Source of the DNA: Cyrtodaria siliqua
Lineage: Eukaryota; Mollusca; Bivalvia; Adapedonta; Hiatellidae
Direction of reading: 5' to 3'
NCBI GenBank assembly: GCA_037043455.1
Contig: JAWPHD010010377.1
Coordinates: 30,280 to 94,279, forward strand
DNA: 64,000 bases
The notes under the pieces are model-generated. The model saw only the letters and a program-made list of their open reading frames with translations. It was not told the DNA's origin and did not search any database. Below are positions 39,301-43,900 of this stretch, piece by piece. The translations under genes were made by a program, and so were the position numbers. Position 1 is the stretch's first letter. Every line of letters starts with the position of its first letter.

Positions 39301-40678
39301 TGTATCAACAGTCAAAGTGTTCAAATGATTGATGGATTGATATTTTCGTGCGAATTCCAATATTTACAAAAAGCAGACTTTACTTCCGGTGTTTATCATG
39401 ACTGGGACGTTTAATTATCGATAAAGTGGAGCAGTAAAAGAGGAGCAGTAAAAGAGAACGCTATATAGCTGAATATGTATGCTATACCAGTCTATACAAT
39501 GTAGTCGTCTGGGCGCTTTCTTGTATACTTTTAAAAGAGTTTGCGTTGTGCAGACGATTAAAATGTCGAAACGGGGACGTAAATCGACAAGCGAGTTACC
39601 GTTAAGAAATAATCCCACTATCCTTTACTTTTTTCAAGCCAAAAACTTGCAAAGATTGCGTTGTGTCTAATGGTTACCAGTGTGGAGTGTGATTAGTGTT
39701 TCTATGGAAATTAAGCATTAACAATGTTTAATGATTAAACCACTGCCATGAATAACAAGTCAATAAAGCTCACATAAAGATGGGTAAGTTACCTTGCTTG
39801 TTTTACATTTGATCCCCAAATCACCCTATTATTTTTAAAAATTTGAAATTCACTCAATTAATTTTAATTTCATGAGTGAAATACCCAACAGGTATATATA
39901 CATTTGTAAGGTTTATGGAGGAAGGCCTCGAACCTCCATAGACCTGGTAAATGAAATATATATATATTATATATTATATGGTCCAAAAGTTATCTGGGGC
40001 ACTGATACTGTACAGTACAGATCATGAAACACATTTTTCTGACACTGCCGATCAAAATGTACGCGGCTTTTGCCATAAAAAAAGACTGCACCAGCTCTGA
40101 AGTGTGAGAACAGGCGTTTGTCACCTATCTGAAATGGATCTTTTAATAGCTTCATTTAAAAAAATAATTTAATGAAGTATTTTAATAATACTCACTTGAT
40201 AAAAATGACAACTTTAGGTGATCCACCTGACCAAGTATTTAAACAAAAATGGGACAAATAAAAGCAGAACTTACCAGATCCATGAAGGCACTTCTATATT
40301 GTAGAGTCGGGTTACAAAAGCTAATACGGTCATAAAGACTAATAAACAATAGTACAGCCATGTTTGTTCATTATCTGCATGAATGGAAGCAGATGTTCTC
40401 CATTTCTCAACATGTGAATCACTATTTTGCGATTTCAATATGCCCTCCTGGCATGAGTCTTGGATATGGTGACTTTTATTTGTTGAAGTCACAGAAGACT
40501 CTTGAATAGTTTTACCACCTGTTACCTGTTTTTCACCGGTTTCAGAGGTAACCTGAGAGGTAATCGTTTGCGAGTGGGTGGGGTGTTTTGAATTGGCGAT
40601 ATTCGTGGTTGGCGAAGACGGAGTGCTGGTTGAAGATGTCTTCCGTTTTACAGGTATTCCTGAGCTTCTCTCTGCCAT
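6262..40678 (-). CDS. POMT2: Protein O-mannosyltransferase 2, 20 coding exons
   Basis: PMT-family ER membrane enzyme; with POMT1 it transfers mannose from dolichol-phosphate-mannose to Ser/Thr of secretory proteins such as alpha-dystroglycan (family knowledge). I assembled it by reading the minus strand. Exons: 40678-40275, 38917-38833, 37127-37022, 34284-34176, 33065-32957, 31927-31862, 28451-28358, 26557-26451, 25835-25753, 24665-24556, 23520-23393, 20712-20634, 18576-18425, 16401-16313, 15037-14961, 14479-14408, 13820-13664, 11506-11366, 9992-9881, 6368-6262. Every junction is GT-AG and phases agree. The product is about 794 aa (human about 750): disordered Ser/Thr-rich N-terminus (1-110), first membrane helix, catalytic loop WDETHFGK with the Asp-Glu pair at about 137-138, N-terminal membrane domain to about 360, MIR region about 388-575, C-terminal membrane domain from about 625 ending [32 protein letters not shown] and [11 protein letters not shown] support POMT2. 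Exons 3 and 20 each carry one extra base in a homopolymer, so the raw sequence does not translate through. Confidence 0.95.
6890..8619 (+). mobile_element. Hairpin-ended tandem-repeat element E1
   Basis: Starts AACAAGAGGCCC with the palindrome AGGCCC/GGGCCT. The body is about nine ~162-bp monomers (AAGGGCCATAACTCC, GCAAGTTTGGTAAAGATCA, TTCACAAGG spaced 161-163 bp), then GACGGACGGACGACGGAC (8550-8572). It ends in a terminal hairpin: arm AGCTCTGCTGGCC (8591-8603) pairs with 8607-8619. No protein. The layout recalls non-autonomous Helentron-type elements with central tandem repeats (inference). Confidence 0.8.
8690..8805. mobile_element. Small palindromic element
   Basis: AAATATAGAGCGCACCTCC at 8692 pairs with the complementary GGGTGCGCTCTATATTT at about 8788-8804. 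Probably a MITE. Confidence 0.55.
9405..9873. repeat. Degenerate tandem copies of POMT2 exon 19 and its donor
   Basis: Three copies of the exon 19 3' end lie downstream of it on the minus strand: 9786-9873 (donor GTAAAT kept), 9506-9592 (donor GTAAGT kept), and a weaker one at 9425-9505 (donor lost). They share CTATATGCCGTAGCAGATAA, AATGGAACATAGT and TACACAGTGAC. The best copy has a stop where the exon has Trp, so they are not alternative exons. Confidence 0.75.
9881..9992 (-). CDS. POMT2: POMT2 exon 19
   Basis: 112 nt, acceptor TTTGCAG, donor ATAG|GTAAGT. Encodes [21 protein letters not shown] then [16 protein letters not shown], two membrane segments. Similarity to human is low here, but phase, length and position fit. 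Its 3' part and donor have three degenerate copies downstream (9405-9873). Confidence 0.9.
10020..10860 (+). mobile_element. Hairpin-ended tandem-repeat element E2
   Basis: Five ~159-bp monomers (GGGCCATAACTCCGGCATGA, GAGATATT..GCC.ATAAACATT, CAAGATTGGATTATAAATGT), then the terminal hairpin: arm TCCTCCGCC (10835-10843) pairs with GGCGGAGGA at 10852-10860. Same architecture as E1 with a different hairpin sequence. Confidence 0.75.
10863..11055 (+). repeat. MITE X, half copy
   Basis: AATTAAGAGTTACCAACTCC onwards matches the 3' half of MITE X. It directly abuts the hairpin of E2, so E2 probably inserted into or truncated it. Confidence 0.65.
11366..11506 (-). CDS. POMT2: POMT2 exon 18
   Basis: 141 nt, acceptor TTGCAG, donor GCAG|GTAAAT. 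Encodes [41 protein letters not shown] and [17 protein letters not shown] is one of the best conserved PMT motifs. Confidence 0.97.
11693..11875. mobile_element. Foldback MITE (GGACCCCAGGATGGCA ends)
   Basis: GGCTATTCCATTAAAACATA near the left end is inverted as TATGTTTTCATAGAAGAGCC at the right. A partial relative is at 36035-36150. Confidence 0.65.
11900..12475. repeat. Dispersed repeat Y, copy 2
   Basis: Uninterrupted relative of 143-1200. It includes a doubled palindrome AATACACTAGTGTATT (11946-11977). Two related blocks (GTGATAAATAGAATCT...) recur at 12896-13025. Confidence 0.6.
12502..12617. mobile_element. Foldback MITE
   Basis: TTCATCGAGAAGTGAGAAAA pairs with TTTTCTCACTTCGAGAAT. The centre TTTTAGCACGAGTGAAAA is also palindromic. 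Confidence 0.65.
13228..13405. mobile_element. Foldback MITE
   Basis: TTTAACTGCTGGGATTGATT and AGGGAAATCCTTCAC at the left pair with GTGAAGGATTTCCCTATAAT and AACCCAGCAGTTAAA at the right. Arms of about 55 bp. Confidence 0.75.
13664..13820 (-). CDS. POMT2: POMT2 exon 17 (C-terminal membrane domain)
   Basis: 157 nt, acceptor TTTCAG, donor ATAG|GTAATC. Encodes [40 protein letters not shown] and [19 protein letters not shown] is conserved; a strong membrane helix is followed by a basic cytosolic-type loop. Confidence 0.95.
14408..14479 (-). CDS. POMT2: POMT2 exon 16
   Basis: 72 nt, phase 0 on both sides, acceptor TTCGCAG, donor AGG|GTATGT. Encodes [20 protein letters not shown] then VNLR; the GNSGLKPKD and PW.WP motifs are family-specific. 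Confidence 0.95.
14961..15037 (-). CDS. POMT2: POMT2 exon 15
   Basis: 77 nt, acceptor TTTCAG, donor CAG|GTTAGT. Encodes [21 protein letters not shown] then AVMTQ, matching the LPN.S..V..PS..E...ESH.VM segment of POMT2. Contains a sequon (NVS). Confidence 0.95.
15158..15640 (+). mobile_element. Element A, copy 1, carrying a truncated hairpin element (E3)
   Basis: AAAGCAAATTGTTTTTGCAT to about 15364, then resuming at GTCAAGATTGCTGTGTGCCC (about 15600), matches 52455-52583 plus 53101-53180. The ~235-bp insert (E3) contains GACGGACGGACGACGGACGA (15529-15548) and one hairpin arm AGATCACCTTGAGCC, as in element E9. Confidence 0.65.
15876..16078. mobile_element. Foldback MITE
   Basis: CCCCGTATTCATAAAACTTC and GAGTATACTCAAACTCAAAC at the left are inverted at the right as GTTTGAGTGCATACTTGAAG and GTTTTGTGAATATGGGG. 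Confidence 0.75.
16313..16401 (-). CDS. POMT2: POMT2 exon 14
   Basis: 89 nt, acceptor TTGACAG, donor CGCT|GTAAGT. Encodes [21 protein letters not shown] then SVEEVQDPR, the end of the MIR region (W.WEQ.EV.C motif). Confidence 0.95.
16500..16671. repeat. Dispersed repeat Z, copy 2, cut by a MITE
   Basis: CGGCAGATCAACACATTGTT through GGTTCTTTAACATGCTCGGA matches 4040-4200. Homology stops where MITE M1 begins at 16672. Confidence 0.6.
16672..17212. mobile_element. Long-TIR MITE family M1, copy 2
   Basis: Perfect ends TTAAAGGGAATGTAGCGCCA and their complement. ~230-bp arms each contain AAATGGCGGC / GCCGCCATTTTAGAACTATG sequences. It has inserted into repeat Z. Confidence 0.85.
17750..17782. repeat. 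(TATG)n microsatellite
   Basis: About seven ATGT units inside POMT2 intron 13. Confidence 0.9.
18425..18576 (-). CDS. POMT2: POMT2 exon 13 (MIR)
   Basis: 152 nt, acceptor ATACAG, donor AAATG|GTAAGA. Encodes [40 protein letters not shown] and [18 protein letters not shown] is a MIR signature. A 15-nt direct repeat (AAGAAACTACCCAAA) straddles the donor: one copy in the exon, one right after GT. Confidence 0.95.
18771..19422. mobile_element. Harbinger-like non-autonomous element
   Basis: TIR GGCCAGGAAAAAAAACACCT / AGGTGTTTTTTTTCTGGCC flanked by TTA on both sides (a TWA-type 3-bp target site, as in PIF/Harbinger). The interior has short open frames but no recognisable transposase. Confidence 0.65.
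19479..19830 (+). mobile_element. MITE X, copy 2
   Basis: AAGTAGCTATCCCGCCAACA start, GGCAGGTTAGTGCCTTT end; internal blocks as in copy 1. Confidence 0.75.
20114..20374. mobile_element. Foldback MITE
   Basis: GCCTAATATTCATCCAACTT and CTCAAAATCTAATTTTTTT at the left pair with AAAAAAAATTGAGATTTTGA and AAGTTTGATGAATATTAGGC at the right. Confidence 0.75.
20634..20712 (-). CDS. POMT2: POMT2 exon 12 (MIR)
   Basis: 79 nt, acceptor GACTACAG, donor CAG|GTATGT. Encodes [21 protein letters not shown] then VSGYGQ. LHSH and the RHYQV.GYG stretch are hallmark MIR residues of POMT enzymes. Phase 2/1 agrees with exon 11's own donor. Confidence 0.95.
20960..21230 (-). mobile_element. tRNA-derived SINE, family S2, copy 1
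   Basis: Minus strand has tRNA-like box A (TTGCCGAGTGTTTTGAGTCT) and box B (GTGTTCGAGCC), followed by a body shared with 24955-25215 (GAATGTCAGTGG, AAGTCATCATATGACG region). It sits directly at the far end of the exon 11 array. Confidence 0.7.
21231..23392 (-). repeat. 103-bp tandem array made from POMT2 exon 11 and its splice donor
   Basis: 21 head-to-tail copies following the real exon. On the minus strand each unit is about 58 nt of exon end (GGCTGATGGCTATCCTGTAC, CTTGTGAG, ACTTGGTC, GCTCGAACATATTGT), the donor GTAAGTAAAT, and about 35 nt ending CACCACAG, which resembles a splice acceptor. Nearly all units keep the donor intact. Units nearest the exon (23060-23340) share its TCTCCATTT variant; distal ones have TCTTTTCTC. 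The array shows stepwise expansion outward from the exon, then homogenisation. Confidence 0.93.
23393..23520 (-). CDS. POMT2: POMT2 exon 11 (MIR), source of a large tandem array
   Basis: 128 nt, acceptor TACCAAG, donor ATTGT|GTAAGTAAAT. Encodes [20 protein letters not shown], then [22 protein letters not shown]. The N-W-x-I and G-D-x-V-R-L-E-H pattern is typical of MIR. Its last ~58 coding bases, the donor and about 45 bp of intron form a 103-bp unit repeated 21 more times downstream. Confidence 0.93.
23521..24329. other. POMT2 intron 10, distal part; nothing recognised
   Basis: An 84-codon open frame on the plus strand (23833-24087) is AT-rich and Cys/Asn/Thr-rich with no match I know; treated as chance. 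Confidence 0.5.
24330..24550 (+). mobile_element. tRNA-derived SINE, family S1, diverged copy
   Basis: AGTTGGAACTCAACTTGTGA, GGTGGGAGGTACACAGTACT, GACCATCATATATAACC in the order seen in better S1 copies (47397-47655 inverted). Ends next to exon 10's donor. Confidence 0.65.
24556..24665 (-). CDS. POMT2: POMT2 exon 10 (start of MIR region)
   Basis: 110 nt, acceptor ATTTCAG. Encodes [20 protein letters not shown] then [16 protein letters not shown], the first MIR repeat with the GYLHSH motif. The donor is the weak CAG|GTTGGT; its position is fixed by phase and by the VTSY start of exon 11. A diverged SINE lies just downstream in the intron. Confidence 0.95.
24955..25215 (-). mobile_element. tRNA-derived SINE, family S2, copy 2
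   Basis: Aligns with 20960-21230 (GGGGGAAGACCCCATGTGCC, AGCGGTGAGGGGCAAGTGGT). Box B is decayed. Confidence 0.65.
25268..25475. mobile_element. Foldback MITE with ~85-bp arms
   Basis: ATTATGTCAGTGCCTTTTAC, ATCAAGTTTATTAGGC and CGAAAACGAAGAATGGC at the left are repeated inverted at the right, with loop TCGGCAGAGCC around 25385. Almost perfect arms imply recent insertion. Confidence 0.85.
25753..25835 (-). CDS. POMT2: POMT2 exon 9
   Basis: 83 nt, donor GACA|GTAAAT. Encodes [21 protein letters not shown] then HNISMPD, matching the GxGDGF..S..FQ..L.GN.L luminal signature ahead of the MIR region. It contains an N-glycosylation sequon (NIS). Confidence 0.95.
26451..26557 (-). CDS. POMT2: POMT2 exon 8
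   Basis: 107 nt, acceptor TTTACAG, donor AAAAG|GTGAGT. Encodes [20 protein letters not shown] followed by [15 protein letters not shown], the last helix of the N-terminal membrane domain and the start of the luminal segment. Confidence 0.95.
26605..26875 (-). mobile_element. tRNA-derived SINE, family S1
   Basis: Minus strand: tRNA-like head with box B (GGGTTTGAATCCCACTGGGA region), then the S1 body GGCGGGAGGTATACAGTACT, AAATGAGTGGTCTGCCTCCA, and the (CAAA)n tail at 26605-26625. Confidence 0.8.
27395..27545 (-). mobile_element. SINE S1, 5'-truncated
   Basis: Body and tail only: GCCGATGGCATAAAACACCA, AATGGGTGGTCTGCCTC, CGGGAAGTATACAGTAATAG. The tRNA-like head is missing. Confidence 0.7.
27583..28170 (+). 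mobile_element. Tandem-repeat element E4
   Basis: Four ~150-170-bp monomers (AGGTGCGCATCTTCACTTGC, TTCCTGTAAAGTTTGGCGAC, ACTAAGTCAAGGGCCACAAC). Monomer size and the AAGGGCCA.AACTC word are shared with E1 and E2. No terminal hairpin is seen, so it is probably truncated. Confidence 0.65.
28358..28451 (-). CDS. POMT2: POMT2 exon 7
   Basis: 94 nt, acceptor TTTCAG, donor ATG|GTAAAC. Encodes [21 protein letters not shown] and [18 protein letters not shown] is a conserved PMT motif. An earlier GT (after CTA G) exists, but only the later donor keeps the family's continuation and the phase of exon 8. The acceptor and first ~12 coding bases recur twice more upstream (28504-28640). Confidence 0.94.
28437..28640. 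repeat. Tandem copies of the POMT2 exon 7 acceptor region
   Basis: A ~68-bp unit (CAAACTTTACACTGAAATTC, AAAAGTAGCACATAG, AAAGAAATCTCA) occurs three times. The first copy includes exon 7's first bases and acceptor (28440-28454). The second (from about 28508) keeps a CAG acceptor followed by the same first exon bases. Confidence 0.75.
28990..30240. repeat. ~177-bp tandem array in POMT2 intron 6
   Basis: Seven diverged units carrying TCATGTTGCAGG, AATAAGCTGTCAAGAACTGG, GCCTGGTTTTATTGTTTAG and CACCTAGTTTGTTTCATGTA, spaced 162-188 bp. No homology to POMT2 exons that I can see; no stable ORF. Confidence 0.8.
30845..31285. repeat. 34/37-bp minisatellite in POMT2 intron 6
   Basis: About 13 units of ACAAATATGTCCTGTCTGGT followed by GGACAATGATATGA. 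It is open in all three minus frames because the unit has no stop and 34 is not a multiple of three; that produces spurious 125-185-codon frames. Confidence 0.9.
31862..31927 (-). CDS. POMT2: POMT2 exon 6
   Basis: 66 nt, acceptor TTTTCAG, donor GG|GTAAGT. Encodes [21 protein letters not shown], corresponding to the RPFS..WWFWL..TG segment of animal POMT2. Phases on both sides agree with exons 5 and 7. Confidence 0.95.
32158..32554. mobile_element. TIR element with GGCTAAAAATAAAATTATGT ends
   Basis: Ends are inverted copies over ~40 bp (AAACATAATTTTATTTTTGG at the right; CTTCCCGACC inner part). Contains a T tract of over 20 bp (about 32246-32264). Non-autonomous. Confidence 0.7.
32957..33065 (-). 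CDS. POMT2: POMT2 exon 5
   Basis: 109 nt. With the G left by exon 4 it reads [20 protein letters not shown] and on through [11 protein letters not shown] to SQRD. The [11 protein letters not shown] stretch is a PMT-family membrane and luminal signature. Acceptor TTTCAG, donor AG|GTAAAG. Confidence 0.95.
33246..33392. repeat. ~43-bp tandem repeat
   Basis: Four units of GATTGGAAAGCTTATATTAT, CAGGGGAGATAATTAAAT in POMT2 intron 4. Confidence 0.85.
33421..33970 (+). mobile_element. Hairpin-ended element E5
   Basis: Starts AAACAAGAGGTCAATCACCT, ends in GACGGAC followed by the hairpin: arm AGCTCTGCTGATC (33942-33954) pairs with 33958-33970. The body has two ~323-bp units. Same family as E7 and E8, opposite orientation. 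Confidence 0.75.
34176..34284 (-). CDS. POMT2: POMT2 exon 4
   Basis: 109 nt, acceptor ATTTCAG, donor TTCG|GTAAGA. Encodes [18 protein letters not shown] and a following hydrophobic stretch ending SSFVLF, a membrane segment matching the region after the first luminal loop. Its first ~70 bases and its acceptor belong to a tandem array continuing upstream in the intron to about 34543. Confidence 0.93.
34205..34543. repeat. ~83-bp tandem array made from POMT2 exon 4 and its acceptor
   Basis: The exon's own acceptor half is unit one; three more units follow upstream (34296-34378, 34380-34450, 34451-34543). All share TGGACATGTATGTCAGGGGA, ACTAAGGCTGCACCCAGGCA. Two of the three extra copies retain the TTTCAG acceptor; one has lost AG. 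Confidence 0.9.
34545..37021. other. POMT2 intron 3, mostly unrecognised
   Basis: AT-rich. Contains a partial relative of the 11693 MITE (36035-36150) and two A/T-rich open frames (35591-35791, 36353-36631) with no recognisable similarity. Confidence 0.5.
37022..37127 (-). CDS. POMT2: POMT2 exon 3, with a one-base insertion
   Basis: Acceptor TTTCAG, donor CAG|GTATGC, 106 nt. It reads [20 protein letters not shown] and then loses frame: the GGG run at 37065-37067 (CCC on the coding strand) has one base too many. With one base removed it continues [15 protein letters not shown], which fits POMT2, and the length becomes 105 nt, the only length that keeps phase with exons 2 and 4. Sequencing or assembly error is likelier than decay because both flanks are intact. 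Confidence 0.9.
37540..38640 (-). mobile_element. LINE 3' fragment
   Basis: Minus strand reads [18 protein letters not shown] then a stop within 38560-38625, resembling the C-terminal ...G..IWNSIP segment of LINE reverse transcriptases. The 3' UTR-like end CCAGGGAGATAAATGCTGGC, TACTTGGGTCGCGCTCAATA is at 37545-37595. The rest is decayed; clade not assigned. Confidence 0.6.
38833..38917 (-). CDS. POMT2: POMT2 exon 2 (catalytic luminal loop)
   Basis: 85 nt, acceptor TTTCAG, donor AAG|GTAAAC. Encodes [18 protein letters not shown] and FDVHPPLGK. The Asp-Glu pair and the HPPLGK motif are PMT-family signatures; the acidic pair is required for catalysis in characterised PMTs (established knowledge). 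Confidence 0.96.
39893..39945. repeat. Dispersed repeat end (AAGGTTTATGGAGGA)
   Basis: The inverted counterpart is at 60419-60505 (GTCTATGGAGGTTCGAGG, CCTCCATAAACCTTACAAAT). Confidence 0.55.
40275..40678 (-). CDS. POMT2: POMT2 exon 1 (start codon, N-terminus, first membrane helix)
   Basis: Opens MAERSSG at 40678 and runs 134 codons plus two bases to donor CTG|GTAAGT. The first ~110 residues are Ser/Thr/Gln-rich and look disordered and cytosolic. A hydrophobic helix ([19 protein letters not shown]) follows, then NIEVPSWI leading into the catalytic loop. The codon split TG|T gives Cys before WDE. The start is chosen as the first Met of the only open frame reaching the donor and because it faces GSTZ1. 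Confidence 0.92.
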
Positions 40679-40948
40679 TATTGTATGTATATGTATAACC
40701 TAATCGAGGTTTGAAACAGAAAATTCACAAACTTGTTTTCACTTCTGAACGGATACGTAAAGTTAATGTTTACGTTTTGCTGAAATGTTCGAATTAGTAG
40801 CTTTCGAACTATTTCAATCATAAAATGCTTTTAAAATATTAATTTATTGTCATAGTATTTATAAAATTTTGTTATTTAATGCTCATTTAATGCGTCATAA
40901 TCGACAGTTGGTACGGAAATGAATACGAAACTACGAAATAGTTCCAAA
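40679..40948. promoter_or_regulatory. Bidirectional promoter between POMT2 and GSTZ1
   Basis: Only 270 bp separate the two divergent start codons, so both 5' UTRs and core promoters must lie here or overlap the first exons. I see no convincing TATA box placed for either gene. GSTZ1's start context CCAAAATGGCCGC resembles a YY1-type initiator site (CAAnATGGCGGC), but similar strings occur in repeats of this window (about 3007, 17057), so that is weak. The function is inferred from arrangement and conserved synteny. Confidence 0.8.
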
Positions 40949-40960
40949 ATGGCCGCTAAG
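40949..40960 (+). CDS. GSTZ1: GSTZ1 exon 1 (MAAK)
   Basis: ATG GCC GCT AAG then GTTGGA: a four-codon first exon, phase 0, joining the PILYSYF start of exon 2. Human also has a short N-terminus (MQAGK) before PILYSYF. The donor GTTGGA is weak and no transcript is available. The head-to-head position 270 bp from POMT2 and the lack of another ATG in phase near exon 2 support it. Confidence 0.65.
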
Positions 40961-43900
40961 GTTGGACACGTTTTTAATACTTTTATTATTTTGAGATTCT
41001 TTGTAAATCACTAATAAATCATTGAACTGGTATATACATACTGCATATTAACATACTCGTCCATGCCTGTGCATAGACATATTTTGATGACAATGTCATT
41101 GTTAGCTGTTTTAAGCCAATAATTTACAGCACGTTGCTCCAAAAGATCAGCAGAGCTTATGCCGTGGTGCGGTGTCCATCTGTCCGTAAACTTTTTTTGT
41201 AGCAACTACTCCTCTGAAACTACTGGATGGATTTTCATGACACTTTACAGAAATGTTGCCCATGAATTCTAGTTGATTCTAGCAAAAATTCATGATGATA
41301 TGAAATCCAAGATGGCTGCCAAAGCTAAAAATAAATGTTTAAAAAACAAGTTTGTAGCGACTACTTCTTGGAAACTATATGTAATATTGATATGGGACTT
41401 TTTCTAAAATGATCAGCATGACATGATGTTGGTCCTTGTCGAAAATCATTTTGGAAAATGGGACATATTATTTAATGGGATCGTACGTCCTTCTGTACTT
41501 AAACAATTCTCATTCCACACAATAACTGCAAAAGTATGAGACCCACCTTAGGTACATTGCCCAAGGTGAGAGGAGAATCCCTATTGATTTTGGGGTCAGT
41601 ATGTCAAAGGTCAGGGACCTGTGACCTTAAATGAAAAACATTCCGGACGATAACTTTGAAACCATAACACCTACACTCATGAAGCTTCATAGATACATTG
41701 CCCTAGATGAGAGGATCCATGTTGTTTTTGGGGTCAGTAGGTTAAAGGCCAATGTCACAGTCACTTGTATGGAAAAACGCATTCTGGACGATAACTTGAA
41801 ACCATAAGACCTACATTCATGAAACTTCATAGGTACATTGCCCAAGGTAAGAGGAGGTTCCCTATTATTTTTGGGGTCAGTAGGTCAAAGTCAAAGGTCG
41901 CAGTGCCCTTGGATGGAAATACACATTCCGGACGATAACTTCGAAACCATAAGACCTACGCTCACGAAACTTCATAGGTACATAGTCCATGTGAGAGGAG
42001 GAACCCTATTAATCATTTGACATGCTGTGTATCCCTTTCATAGACGACTATTCTACCAACTAATGTGCAAAAGTATGGAAACACTGTTATTGAATTATTA
42101 GTGTATTTGATGACCCAGAGTTCCCCCAGGCCCCACCTATGACGTAGGAGGAAATAGTGTAATCCAACCATCATAAAGTTTCATTTGAGACATAATTACC
42201 CCACAAAAAAAAAATACCCCTGGGCCCACAGGCAGATGTCTGAGTTTGAAATAATAAAATCGTTTGATTTGTTGTTTATCTCTCATAGACGATTACATAC
42301 ACCAAGTTATGTGCAAAAATATGGAAAAATGACAGTAACTGAATTTACGGTGACGGACAGAGGCGATTTTAACTTGGGTATAATAACCTTAAGGTAACGG
42401 GCGTATAATGCCCCGTTATGCGGCGCTAGTTAATAGGGTATTTACGCAACTACCCTGCTTATCTTTGCTCAGGAAGGACACAGATTATTTTTGTAAAGAG
42501 TAATCAAACCGACACATTGTTCTTAAGCCCACCTTAACAACAATTTTCACCATGAAACAAACACCGAATAACCCTACAGTCCCCAAGATTTAAACCCTGT
42601 AATCTTCAAGCTTTATAAGCACACCAGCAGCTTAAGCATTATAAACGTCTACATTTGCGAAGAAAATGAAAACTGCCTTTTTCAACAATACTCTTTAAGT
42701 CATCTATATCTAGAATGGCATATCAGAACAAATTGCATATTAAAAAAAGATTTAGTTTTGCACAAACTGTTTTATTACAACTTTACTTTGCCAGATATAT
42801 ATATATATATATGCATGTGGACGTATATTGAAATATTGCTTGTTTCTATTTGTAGCCAATCTTGTATTCCTACTTCCGCAGTTCTGCATCATGGAGGGTG
42901 AGGATTGGTAAGTAGATTAAACAACAGTAATTCTGTATCTACGTTGAGTTTAATTATGAGCTTCTGTATCTACCCTTTCTGATTACCTTCACTACTGGTA
43001 AAAAACATTTGCTTCAGGTCTGCCAAATATCCAGATAAAATCCGAATTCTCCGGATATTTCAGTCGCTCTCCGGATCTGTGTACAATCTCCGGATTTTTC
43101 ATCAAAACAAAATGTTCATGATTTAACAGCTATACTTTCACAGTTCATCAACTATTTGCCGAATTGTTTATGTTACACTCCCTAGTCAGAGGAATATATA
43201 CAAGTGTCGAATCAGTGGGGGTCATCCGTGTAATGCACTGACTGAATATGCAGTTAACACCTAAGGACATAATAATAGTTCCTTCAGTGGCATAACAACA
43301 TGCGTAATGCAGCAATATCTGTGATTGTTTAATTGGTCATCCTAACTGAAATAGCAAGTGTGAGGAACTTTGCAACTCCTTGTGTGTGGTACCTCTATAA
43401 CAGCTGCTGCTGTGTACGATGATTATAACTTGTATAAGAGTTGACTGTATTTGCATTTAGTACACATCTGTGTTGAAAAGTAAGTGGACTTTCATAAAAA
43501 AAACAGTTGTGGTAGAAACTAAGCCAAGTCTTTCTAATCCAATTACTAGTTGTTTTTTTATAGTTTATTAAAGTCTCGTCATAGTACAGTATTATATACA
43601 ATAAAACATTACATATGATTTTAACTATGCCATTCTAAAAAATTATAAGCGACTACTATGTTAATTTATTATTTTCTATAACTATCAAACAATGCATCAA
43701 CTTGTATTAATTACATAAATAATTTAAATTTGCGATTTAAAAAAATAGTGCGAAAATTTTCCATTTAAAATGTTCTTCGCGCACTTTAAATAATATTTAT
43801 TTAGTTCTGTTGGCTTATTTCTCTTTTTTAGGTATTCAATTTTATTTTTTAATAAGAAATTTATGGCTTCAAATCCTTCATCTTAAAAGAATGAAAACAT

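Noticed and set aside
6262..40678. POMT2 as a pseudogene because of two frameshifts
   Set aside because: All 20 exons keep splice sites and family motifs, with no in-frame stop by substitution; single-base homopolymer errors explain it better.
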